64,000 bases of DNA from Pempheris klunzingeri (lineage: Eukaryota; Chordata; Actinopteri; Acropomatiformes; Pempheridae): assembly GCF_042242105.1 (NCBI RefSeq), contig NC_092013.1:7420730-7484729 (forward strand), read 5' to 3'. Positions within the stretch are counted from its first letter, which is position 1, and the number at the start of each line of letters is the position of its first letter. This document shows, piece by piece, positions 12,166 to 24,600 of the stretch. A model generated the notes under the pieces. It was not told where the DNA came from. It searched no databases and saw only the letters and a list, made by a program, of their open reading frames with translations. The translations under genes were made by a program, and so were the position numbers.

Positions 12166-12520
12166 AGAGAAAATGACGAGACAAGACCTGAAAGCGCAAG
12201 AAGAGGAGAAAACGACAAACGCAGAAAAAAAATAATCTCACATAGCTTACGAAAAAACTCCTCACGTGGAAGAGGCTCCTGGGAGGACATAACTCCCTCC
12301 CTTCTTTCCTCCTGCAAACCTGTCCTTTACTTTCAAAACACCCACCCACCCATCCTCCCTCCCCCGCCCTACCTTCAAGACTATTCAGGTTCTAAAGAAT
12401 AGTCACATACTGGACTTGTTTTAAATGGAAAAAGGAGTAGCTGACACATGGAAAAGTGATGGATAACATTGAATTAATTGTAATAAATAAACGGAAAAAG
12501 TGGGGAAAAAATAATTTGTA
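12166..12520 (+). other. eif4b 3' UTR with overlapping polyadenylation signals
   Basis: After the stop at 12163-12165 a 3' UTR of about 330 bases runs through C-rich then AT-rich DNA to AATAAATAAA at 12482-12491, which contains two overlapping AATAAA hexamers. A GT-rich downstream element (tttgtatatttgtgg) follows at about 12515-12530. Confidence 0.8.
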
Positions 12521-12529
12521 TATTTGTGG

Positions 12530-15000
12530 ATCACAGGTGTGCTGAGATTAACAGAAGATGTAGTTTAGTAACTAGGACCTGTTTATTGAATTTTATTAAC
12601 TTTTGACTTATTGACTTGCTTAATTGCTAGATTAAATCCATAATTATTCATTATAAACCATTTTTATTCATTAGTAGATAATTTGGTGATGCTATTTTAA
12701 ATCAATCTCGGAAAATCAAATTTATTCATGAAAATTAGTCAAAATCCTGTCTTCCAATACTAACAGTCCTGAATGTTGAGACTGGTTACTAATTTAGAAA
12801 CAATTGTCAATCGTGTGTGCACCATTCAGCAAATCATTGACCCACAGTATTACAACAGAGGACTGTGTAATACATAAGCTACAGTATTACGGGAGAGACT
12901 TCTGTGTCGAGACTGAAAGGAAAAACAGCCGCTGCACGACTCACTTGGAGAATCAATCAAGTGCCATTATCATCATCCCCAATCATTGTACAGATGTCTC
13001 TATTTCTACACCTTCTGATGAAATAATCAAATCAATTAAAGGCTCATAATGGCCGTTTGCGGTCGTCTCAAATATTCTCCACAGCTGTCTAAATCATTCG
13101 CTCCTGAAGGGAATACAAATATTTGGGGAAAGTCTGGTGTTACAGTCAGATTTGAGGAGATTACATGAACCTGTCTTCCAATTTGCAATAAATTGGGGTC
13201 ATGTACGTTCAGATAGTATGTGGTCATTGTATATGTATGCATTAATGGAGGGATTCAGGCCAAGGGCTTGAAAAAGAAAACTCAGTGTTAGTTCAAGTGT
13301 GTTAACTCCACATTCAAACCAGATTTTTCTTTTTGCCTGCTTTCGTAGTTTAACCCACCCAGGTCCTGCACAGTTTTGTGACAGCGTGGCATTTTAGATA
13401 AACCATGAAACCTCGTCAGTCGCAGAATGCAGAGTTGCATCATCAACCGCATGACCTTCATGTGCAACAACAAGGTATTTTCCTCCACTTACTGTTCTCC
13501 TGGTGTGGTCTTTGAGGCAGACGATTGCAACAGTATTTCTTCAGTCTCGACCCCCTGCTGAGGGCCGGAGTCATGGTGGCAGCTGCCTAGGATCCGCTGA
13601 GCTTCACATCCCTCCCACACACACATACACACAGATGGCACCCACTCTGTTGTAAGATGGGACTCCTCCAGACCTCTCAGCAGCAGTCTTCCCAGAGACT
13701 GACAGACGGGATGGTGACTGGCACCAAGAAAAATTCCTGCTAGTATAGACTCACAAGTGTTAAACGTATCATGACATAATTAGTCTCGTTATGACAGGAT
13801 TTTATGTTTGCTGCCACAACAGAGTTGTGAAATCGTCCCTGTGTTTGTTCACGTAGCATGATAAGTGCAAAGTGTATCATTTATCGTACAGTGGCCACTC
13901 AGGGAGCATAAAGTGTGGGTGTGAGACAGGAAGATGCTGACACACACTAAGTAATCTCAACCACCTGTGTGGTAATACGCATATTACACTTATTGTATGA
14001 GTATGTTTTCTACTTAATGTTACCTTCATCTCTGTGGGTGGTGGCACAAATCAGAGATATAAAGTCATGTACCTGAGTCATCAAAGGAAGAACACGTTTT
14101 TTAAAAGGAAATCTGTGTAGGAAATCTTTAGTTACTAGTTACTTACAGATCTGCTCATAAAATATCAAGCGTTTTTACACATTAAGCTGCCCATCTTTTG
14201 CATGAAGTACTTAAGAGCCTCGGCTACAGCATGACAAACACATTAATGCATCAGTAATAAACATCAAATGACAACACAGAGGAGACACTGTGCTGCACGA
14301 AGAGCACTTTTTTACTATTTCCATGCCGAAGATTTTGAATGCAAGACTCTTATGTGCAGTAAAGTGTTTTTCCATTAATTTTTTTACTTAAAAATAGATA
14401 TGAAAACGTCTCCCATCGCTGTTTGTGTTGGTGAAAGAAGGGCTGCATCTTGGAGTTTGAACACGTGTGCACCCCACCCACTCCCCCACCGCCAGCCCCC
14501 ACCCCTGTTGCCATGCGAATAAGCAGCTGGTCCACACAGGAGGGTCCTTCCTTCCTCCACTTCAAACCACTACATGATGAAGGTTTGTGTGATTCAGGCC
14601 CCTAGATGATGTATCAAGTAAAATTTCTAAATAGCACATCTGTAATGGTCTGCTGACATCTTCACTCTAATACTGAGGCATTTCTGAAGTTGCTGCAAAT
14701 ATTACTTATAGATTTATTGATGCACGTTGATGGTTCTTTGGCCTAATTGAGCTCATAGCCACAGATTTGTCTCACTTTAGACCAAGGCCCGCTTTGTATG
14801 GTCTAACCGGGGGCTAAAAAACATGGTTTGAGAAAGAGCTTATTGTTGGAGATTTTCCCCTCACAACCCTAAAACCTCCAGCTTAAAGCAGTATTTTGTC
14901 TGGAGAACCCGGTTCGAGGAAATACAGTTATGTGTGTGTCTGTGTGTTTGTGTGTGTGTGTTACAGAGAGGGAGCTGTAGTCTGAAGGAATTTAACGAGC
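12530..15000. other. Intergenic region between eif4b and tns2
   Basis: AT-rich, no coding exon recognised on either strand. Open stretches here have no homology that I recognise, no flanking splice sites and no consistent composition. A short TG run at 14932-14960 precedes the tns2 5' region. Confidence 0.6.
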
Positions 15001-16082
15001 GGAGAAGCAGATCTAAGATTTAAGCACAGAGCACATCATTGTTTTCATTTCAGTGTAGAGATCAACTGAGGGAGTCAAGAGAGGACGTTAGTGTCGGAGC
15101 CATGTGTCCTATCAAACTGGGCGACTGAGTTTATCACATCCAGCATTTTCACTTCCAAGGAAGATGATGAGAAATACAACTCAACCTCGAGCCCATTGTA
15201 TCCAGTTGTTCACTAAGAACTCAGGCAAGCACACAGTTAAAAAGTGCTCACTTCCTCACAACAAACTGAGAGGAGGGAGAAGTGGGATCAAGCCCACAGT
15301 GTGTTCTCATGTGCGAAGTTACAGAGTCTGGAGGGATGACGTGTGTGAAAGACGCTCTATCTAATCACTCCCCCCTGAGGAAGAAGAGAGTGAGAGGGGC
15401 TGAAGTGAAGCCAAAGGAAAGGGGAAGGGCCTGACATCAACAAGCCAAAACAGCTGCCCCCTTCTCCCCCATGGAGAAACAGCAAGAGGAGCCTGATGGA
15501 GTGGGAGAGACAGAGAGGGGAGGGGGAGACCGGAGGGTCTGTAAGTGTGGAGCGGGAGAGAGCGGCGTACAAGACATTTGAGGGTCTGTAGAGGCTAAGA
15601 GAAGGAGGTATTGGCAAGTGGAAAGGGGGAAGGGGAGAGAGAGGTGGTGAGTGTGTGCTTGCATGCTTTCAGAGTGAGGATAGCCAGGGAGCAAGGGACA
15701 GGGAAGAGGGGAGAGAGAGGGGGGGGGGGAAGAGTGGAGGGCCAGTGCCTGGTGACACCTCCTGGAGGGGAGAAAGAGGGGTTGTAAGAGGATAGGGGGA
15801 AAGGAGGAAGAAAAAAAAAAGTCATCTGGGGTGGATTTCAAGGCAGGACGAGCTGTCAGAGAGAAGGGCAGAAGTGTGAGGAGTCACCGGGGGAGAAGGC
15901 ACATGCTGGAGAAGAAGACATGAGCTGTCGTAGAAAACATAAGGAGGCCCTTCAAAGCATGAAGCGCTGAGAGGAGGAGGAGAGGAAAGAGGGACCTTCT
16001 GGAGTGGAGCACTTGTCTGGAAACAGCGGATAAGAGTTGAGGAAATTAAAGATACAAGGCAGAAGAGGAGTGTGCTGGCAGC
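15000..16082 (+). promoter_or_regulatory. Purine-rich 5' region of tns2 (probable 5' UTR/promoter)
   Basis: From about 15,360 to 15,830 the plus strand is extremely G/A-rich (runs of GAGAGG, GGGAGA, and a G12 run at about 15720), followed by moderately GC-rich DNA up to the proposed tns2 start at 16083. Long mirror-type purine tracts can form triplex (H-) DNA. Placement as leader/promoter is inferred from its position directly upstream of exon 1. Long minus-strand open frames here are Pro/Ser/Leu shadows of the purine tract and not genes. Confidence 0.5.
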
Positions 16083-16205
16083 ATGGGGTGCATTCACAGC
16101 ACTAGCACAGGCGGGATGAAGAAACCTGGACCTGGTACTGACCCAGGAGGAATCCCCATAAAGGCAGAGCCTGAGGTGCATCCTGAAATCATTCAACTTG
16201 CTGAG
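16083..16205 (+). other. tns2: tns2 candidate first coding exon, start MGCIHS
   Basis: An ATG in strong Kozak context (AGCATGG) opens 41 codons ending at donor GAG|GTAAGT, phase 0, which fits the phase-0 exon at 24390. The encoded start [11 protein letters not shown] has Gly2, Cys3 and Ser6, the pattern of N-myristoylated, palmitoylated proteins. The 8.2-kb intron and lack of remembered homology for this peptide leave room for another start. Human tensin-2 isoforms begin differently. Confidence 0.6.
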
Positions 16206-17294
16206 GTAAGTGCATAAGTGCTCTTTAGGGAACTGTAAACATTCTGGTTGTACACTGCTTGCTTGTGATCATGAGGGGCTGAAGGGAAAGAGCATTTTGA
16301 GTGTGAGGACGAGCAAATCCAAAGATCCTGGAGGTGCGTGTTGTTGTTACAGTTGTTTCAAATAGCCCTAGATACCGCTCAGTGTCTGTCATTGAGTCAG
16401 CAGAAGACGTTGTACTTCATTTAATTGTCATTCACTATATTCATCACTCAGTAGTCAACCAAAGGAATCCAAAGAATTGCCACTACGTTTCCAAATTAGA
16501 CGACTACAAAGCAGTTCTCTCTCTTATGAAATTTTCCTCCTCTGTATTTGTGTCCGCGTTAAGCCGAGCAGAAGCATCTCATGCCACACAAGCTTGCATG
16601 CCAAAGGATAAACATGTTTTGCAGGTCCAATGTAGACCTGCGTCAGAGGCGTGAATTACAACGCACCAGTAGTTTTTGTAGATTCGTCAATTTTGATGGT
16701 CTAATGAATAAAGAAATGTATGGTAACAAGGGAGGACAAAATAACACAGACTGCAGTGGACGATCCACTTGTTAATCATGTCCCTCGGGGGTCAGGGTTC
16801 AAGAGGAAGTGGTATAAGTTACTGTCCGGTTCCGACTTGCCGTCTGCCTGTCTGCTGGCTCTATTTAGGAACACGTATGGATTCGGGAGCAAGCCACACT
16901 GCTGCACACGTAAAGCCCCCACAGGACTTTTATAGAGGCTAAAATAAAAAGTGTCTGTTGTCTTAGCAGCAAGGCCACACACCAGAATGTGTGTGTTCTC
17001 ACATGTCACAGTAAATCACACCCTGGCATGCTGTGTGTCATGCTGTACATGAATGATGTGACAAAGAGAAAGATGATTCATTTCAAATAATGCCACTTTG
17101 TCAGGTAATCAAAGCACTTTTGCGCAGAAATGCCCCCAAATGTGAGGATATTAGTGTGACGTGCGTGTGGAGTTTCACACAGTGCAGCGAGGTGCGACAC
17201 GGTGAACTTGTGGATCTCACTGGAACAAAAACATTACTCAGATCACATGTGGCTTCAAATCCCCTAAAGCCCTGATTGTGTGTTGCTGTCTGAA

Positions 17295-17333
<39 letters not shown>

Positions 17334-17456
17334 GACTGACCGTGCCAAACTATGATAACATAGTCCCCACTGAATGGGTGGACTCTGGAAAGGAATGAAA
17401 TGTGTCATACGTGCAAACAGTCCAGGAGTTCTTTATGTTGTTTGTAGTGTTGTTTT

Positions 17457-17494
<38 letters not shown>

Positions 17495-17660
17495 GTACAC
17501 ACACACAAACACACGCTCATTCCCGCACCTATTTTCAGCATTTTCATGACTGTTTAGAGGTGACACCCCCTACTTATGCAGGTTATAAATAACCTGCCAG
17601 AACTAGAGCGTAGCCCTGACTTGCCACCTGCTCCCGTCCCTTCCTCAGTGGATTGTGTGT

Positions 17661-17700
<40 letters not shown>

Positions 17701-17815
17701 TTGTGGCTCCTGCTCTCCAGCGTGTCATCACTAGCGAGGTGTCACTGAAACAAACACTGAAACAGACTGAGGTATTTAGTGTCAAGGGGGTGTGTCACTG
17801 TACTCTATTCATTTA

Positions 17816-17860
<45 letters not shown>

Positions 17861-20800
17861 GCAGTTGTATCTTTACTATTTGAACGCATTAGCACAGTGT
17901 GTATAATCCATAAAATGTCTGTTTTTATGCATTCAGACAGAAAGGTTTTCAAATTTATGAAACAGTGATTTAATGGGACAACTTTCCTACATGCTGCTGC
18001 TGCTGCTGCTGTTGTCCTCACAGTAATAAAAAGCTCATGCAGCCGCAGTCATAAAGGAATCCATTATGCTTCTGTTGGTGCCTGACCCTCTCCTCATATC
18101 CATGTTAGACGTGGAAGTGCTTCGGGCTCTCTGCGGTGGTCAGAGATGCTTGTAGAGTGACATAGAGTTTGGCTGCAAAACTCTGAATGGGGTGGGGTTC
18201 TTTAATGCTGCAATGCAATACTGCAACACTTCTGATCATCACTGGAGCCTTTGGAGACTGAATGTCCACTCAAACAAGGTTCCTTTTTACTGCTATTGAA
18301 AGTACATTAAGGTTGTGAGCGCCTGTACCTGAGCTGCTCTGCTCAACACTGTATAGAACATTAAACAAATGCTGTCACTGTAGTTTCACAATGGAGGTAG
18401 TTTTTTCAACTATTTAATTGGATCGCAATGTGTGGCACATGTGCTTACTGTTGCTTTCTCCTTCTGCTCCTCCGCTCTTTGCTCGTGTGCTGATTGGGGG
18501 AAATGGAGGGAAAAGAAGAAGAACTGGAAAAGGGCAGCAGCGTTGTGTAAAAAAAAAAGCTCCACGCTGTGAGATTTATGAGTCATTTCATCTGTGTCTG
18601 TTTCAGATTTAATGACTGTCCTCTGATCCCATGTGTCATTATTTGACAAATGATTACGGCAAAAATTGCTTCATCTGACGCGCTAACTCATCAGCCTTCT
18701 GCAAACCACTCTGGTAACAAGCTGTGATAGAGCTGAAGTTGTTCTTTCAGAGTTCTGTTTATTTGCAGAACAGAAAAGGTCACTTGCCAACTTTTCACCA
18801 CTTAGAATCCCTTACCTATGCAGCTGAAAACCTTTTAAAACTTTTACTTAAGAGTAAAATATACATAGAATAAGCATTTTATAATACTAGTGATACCACC
18901 AAGTCTGCCTTCATCATGTCATTAAAACAAAGTTATGGCGATGCTTGAAAAAAACACAGCATCAATTGTTCCAAACACCTTGGAGAACTAAACCACAGAT
19001 CTTCTGTGGATGTCGGCTGCCTCACATCCTTCTGTCTCTTCATGAAATCCCAGAGAGACTCGATGAGTTCCTAATGACATTGGTTGCATGTTTGGGGTCG
19101 TTGTGCTGCTGCAGAATAAATTTGGGGCCAATCAGAATCCCTGATGGCGTTGCATGATGGATAAGTATCTGCCGGTGTTTCTCAGCATTGAGGACTCCAT
19201 TAATCCTGACCAAATCCCCAACTCCTTTCGCAGAAATGCAGCCCCACACTTATAAGGAACCTCCACCATGCCTCTCTGTTGCATGCAGACACTCATTGTA
19301 CCGCTCTCCAGCCATTCAGCGAACAAACTGCCTTCTGCTACAGCCAAATATTTCAGATTTTAACTCATCAGTCTAGAGCACCTGCTGCAGCCCAGATCCT
19401 GTGTTTTCCTGCATAGTTGAGCCCCTTGGCCATGTTTCCACATCGGAGGTTTGGCTTTTTGGCCACAATTCTCCTGTGAAGACCACTTCTGGCCAGACTT
19501 CTCCGGACAGTAGATGGGTGTACCTGGGTCTCACTGGTTTCTGCTTGTTCTGAGCTGATGGCACTGCTGGACATCTTCCAATTTGGAAGGGAAGTAAGCG
19601 TAATGTGTCTTTCATCTGCTGCACTAAGCTTCTTTGGTCCTTAACATTGCCCATTTATTTGTGCTTCTTCAGAAGAGCTTGAACAGCACATCTTGAAACC
19701 CCAGTCCGCTTTGATATCCTTGCCTGGGAGAGACCCTGCTGATGCAGTAAAACTGCCTTGTGTCTGACCTGTGACATGAAACATCACCTTGGCAGCACAG
19801 TTAAGCTGTTCCTCCTACACAAAGCCTCCTACAGCTGTTTGTGTTCCAGTTAATGACTGCGTTTCAAACAACATAATGAAATTGATGATCATTAGCACCT
19901 GTTTGGTTTAATTGGTTAATCATACACCTGACTATGATCCTGCAAAATCCCTGACTTTGTACAAATGTACCTAGAAGAGTTGATGCTGTTTTGAAGGCAA
20001 AGGGTGGTCACAATAAATATTGATTTAATTTAGATTTTTCTTCTGTTTGCTCACTTTGCATTTTGTAAATCGATTAAAAAAAAAAAACAATTGAATTTGA
20101 TATTTTTGAAAGCATTCTTACTTTACAGCATTTCTTCGCACCTGCCTAAGACTTTTGCACAGTATTGTGCTTCCAGGTCATGTCCTAGATTTTTATCGTC
20201 ATCTCTAATTGTAGAGATTTCTGTCCTCGTCTGTTTTTAGGTTTAACTGCACTGCTACTATTTGTCCACCAGGCTGTGCTCTTTACTGCTACTGCGTTTT
20301 TAGTTTGAGCCTCAAGGCGACACACTGGCATCAAAAGATGAGTCACGGCAGTGAGGTTTGAGCATGGAAGTGATGAAATGGTGTCCATCCAAAATGAAAT
20401 GTTAAAGCTGTCGTCTGAGAAGTTTGTCGAATTCACAGACCTCTAAGAACCTGGCCAGTGTTGGCTGTGGTGGGCCTGATTGTGAAATACACCGGGACAC
20501 TTATATCAATTTACTGTTGTGTTTGGGTGCCATTTAGATACGAGAGAACTGCGTCTCTATAAAACCCCATTTTTTGTGATATTTATTTGACTGTATCTCA
20601 ACTTGGCTCAGATGTGCAGCCACAAAACCCAAAAAGATGCATGAACATGGAGACACATCTGTCATTCCGTTGACCCAACGTACATGGCAAACGAAAATCC
20701 ATTCACTATCTATTAGTCACTCAACTGTGACTTAATACCTACTGACTCCTATAATAGCACCATGTTACTCATCTAATACTGATAACATACTAAATATTAA

Positions 20801-21615
20801 GATTTAATGTTGATATTTCATCTTGATACTGATATCTACTGATCTCATCTCATTTTCTATACCGCTTATCCGTCAGGGTCGCGGGGGGGAGCTGGAGCCT
20901 ATCCCAGCTGACATTGGGCGAGAGGCGGGGTACACCCTGGACTGGTCGCCAGCCAATCGCAGGGCCACATACAGACAGACAGACAGACAACCTTTCACTC
21001 TCACACTCACACCTACGGACAATTTTAGAGTTACCAGTTAACCTAATGTGCATGTCTTTGGATTGTGGGAGGAAGCCGGAGTACCCGGAGAGAACCCACG
21101 CTAGCATGGGGAGAACATGCAAACTCCACACATGCAAACTCCACTTCTTGCTGTGAGGCAACAGTGCTAACCACAGCACCACCATGCTGCCCCGATATCT
21201 ACTGATATACAAACATGTTAAACTTTTCTCTAGTAGAAATGGATTAAATTTTGGTGCATGGTGGAATTTCTTGTTGCTCAATTTTACTGTTTGTGGACAC
21301 AATGTGAGGTTTCCTTTTACATGTCAGTGCCTTTCCTGAAAACTCTACCTTTTATGCTGTAGGTGAGTTCAGGTCAGGTTTATGAGGGGACATGGTTACA
21401 CGTACAGAACAGCGACTCAGTGGGCCATTACATAAGTCCAATGAATCAAGCTCCAAAATGCACGAGTTATGCAACAACATTTGAAATGTAAATGGCTGGA
21501 GGGGATGATCCTCCACTCGCCCTCACATGCCCTCTTTTTGTCAGGTTCAATGGTCACAGTACTGTATATCTTCCTAAATCCCCCACATACACACACATAC
21601 ACGCACACTGATGCT

Positions 21616-21654
<39 letters not shown>

Positions 21655-24600
21655 AGACCCAGATACAACACATTCAGTGGATGCCACTGTTTATTGCAGC
21701 TTCAACTCATCATAACAGCAAAGGACATTTGTCAATAGTCCAATGTTACTCTGCTGCTTTCATTATAAGATCAATACATGCAGCATAATGGTAATGTGTC
21801 CCATGCATGCCTGTGAGCATCTGATCAGTCCGGGCCAGTGACCAGAATGAACATTGTCATTCCACCTGAGAGGGGGTTTTGTTTTGTTTTGTGTGACAAA
21901 AGAATTACATTGAAAAAAAAAAACCCCAATGCACAATGAATTTATTCTATAACTGATGCCTTTCTTTTGATGGAATACACAATGGAGCATTTAGCAGCTA
22001 AAGAGCCAGATATTTATCTGGGGAGCTGGTGGGGACCAAAAACAGAGCAAAAAAAGAGCGTATATTAGACTTAGATTTGTCAGGAGGCCACAAACACGAC
22101 TCCAGATTAATGATAATGTTGCTTTGTAACTGCTGGATGTGCAAATAAGCAATTGTTTGCAAACAAGGTTGGCATATCAAGTTCACGAACATACCAGTGT
22201 TATGTTTGTCCACAAGTGGCAAAAAACAGTTATCACAGATTTAAATGAACAAATGAACATATTGTATCTGATTTCTATATGTTCATATCCATATGTACCA
22301 AAAAACAATATTTTCTTTACCTTTAGACAGAGCCAGGTTAGCTGTTTACCTCTGTTCCTAGGCTTTACGCAGTGCTAGTCTCTCTATGCTTGATGCTAAC
22401 CATGTCCTGGCGTAGCTTCATGTTTAGCACACAGACATAAGACAGACATTCATCCTGTCAATAAATATTTTCCAAAATTTCAAACTCCTCCCTTTAAAGT
22501 TCTGACTTGTTGACGGTTTAGTGGTTAATGATGTGGTGGTTAGCCTGTATCACTAAAGAGATGCTTTAATTGTTTATTTAAATGTTGCTGCTTGTTCAAC
22601 CTTCCAGCCTTCAACTGCAAGTGGATTAAAAACACTTGAATAGAGACTGGATGTTAATGGGGAGGGGGGGGAAAGCATTCGCAGCTTTTAATAAAGCAAG
22701 TTCTGTAAATTTGTTCTGCTGAGGTTTGTCAAGTGAAGTCGGAGCAAATCAGCTTCATTTATGTTCAGATTACATAAACACACAAAGCTCAAGGTAGGGC
22801 TACATGAAACATCAATTATACATATATAGTCATGAAGGATTTAGACTGCCTACACTCCACTTCAGAGATGGCTGTTTTATAATACATTGAGGCTAATCGA
22901 GTGAGCTGGCTTTCACTCTTTATTCAAAATGGTGGGAGAAATGAGGCTCTGGTGTCGGAGAGTCAATAAATGAGTGTTTGTGAGAGTCCATGCACCTGAA
23001 TTCAATGCTCCTCCTGTTTGGAAAAGCAGAGGCATCGGAAAAAAGTAAAAAAAAAAATTAAAAAAAAAGCCAGAGTAATGTTTTTTTTTTTTTTTTAAAC
23101 CAGAGAAATGCATCGAGCCATTTAACAAGAAAAGAAACGTCAGTGTGTGCAGGTACGCTGTTTCCTCCCCCATTGCCTCATACACACACAAACACACACA
23201 TACAGTACAAACACCGTCTCCTTCCTGTTTCCAGGCCCGTCCTCCTTCTCTGCTCAAGGAAAGATTTAATGGTTTAATGTGCTTCACATGCTGTCAGAAG
23301 TCATTGCTTTGGGAGGGCATTACCATAACTTTATATAAACATTGTCCTATTTTCACTGGGACAGTTGAGTATTGGTTTATAAAAAGAAAAATCCATGGAT
23401 TATGACTCAGCGCAGTACATTTATTTTCCTTGAGGACACATACCCTCACTGTGACCGTGGGTGTGAGCAAAAAGATGCATGTTTGGGGGTTTTTTCTCCA
23501 GAGTTCAAGTTTTATTTCCACATCTTTCTATATCATTTAGATTTATACAGTTATCGAATATCATTCAGGTCATTTAGAGTATTCTTACTATATTAACCCT
23601 TTTAACCAGTAGTATAGTATCAGCAGAGATTTTAGCTCAGCATTTTGAATTAGACAGTTAAAGATTTACCTTCGTCTCTTTCTTTGCTTTACCCTCAGAT
23701 GCTCATGTCTCGTGTTTGCACAGCTGCCATGGTTGTTCACTGTGGTACCACCTTGCAGTGTTGAAAGGAATTTTACAATAACTCTCTCGCCAAAAAGGAG
23801 AGAGCTCAGCTTCTTCAACTAGACTTAAAAAGAGACTAAATGCTAAATACCATCCAATAGTTGCTGAGATATTTTAATCTGGACAGACACACAGAGGAAC
23901 CTAAAGAAAACCAACAGCCTCACAAAGGGCACCACGACAACGATGAACACCAAGTCTATTTTTTCAGTCACGTTTAGCTTATCTGTGACCTTACAGCACG
24001 TTAGAGGGAGCTGGCAGCACAGAAAGCTGCTTATTGTTCATCTTTGCTGAACGCAGGCTGAGACAGAATAAGGACGAGTTAGAAGGTTAGACAGCAGGAT
24101 GCTGGTAGCAGGTAAGGTATCATTGCTCATGCTACCGTGTCACTGACAGCAGCCACATAGGAGACGGGGGCCGTCCGATGCCTCGTGAGGTTAAACACTG
24201 ACAAAATGCTTGGAGACACATAGAAAACTGTCACAACATGTCACAACCTCAAAGTGCATGTTATTGTGAGGGCATTCGTATGGCTTCAGTCTTTTCAAAA
24301 GCAAAGAGTTGCTGTAGTGATTATTTTCTCGTCTTGAATAATTCCAGTAATCTGTTGTGATCTGTTCTGACTCCCCTGTGTGTCTGCAGCTGGCCAAGGC
24401 AGGGAGCCATGCCTTCATAGAGAAGAGCTTCAAGAAGAAACGACTGTGCGACGTGTGCAAGCAGAACATCGACAAGCCGGCATCTTTCTGCAAGGGTGAG
24501 TCCACGTCTCAGTCAGGTCAGGCAGCAGACCCTGAGACACAACTGGCCAGCATGGATACACACCCAGACCTGACATGGATGAGCTCACAGTGTCCTCTCT

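Noticed and set aside
15357-16196. Long minus-strand open frames (up to 134 codons)
   Set aside because: They are Pro/Ser/Leu-rich complements of the purine tract and tns2 exon 1, with no homology recognised and no splice context.
20850-21302. Minus-strand open frame of 150 codons
   Set aside because: It runs across the family A repeat, so it is repeat-derived and not a gene.
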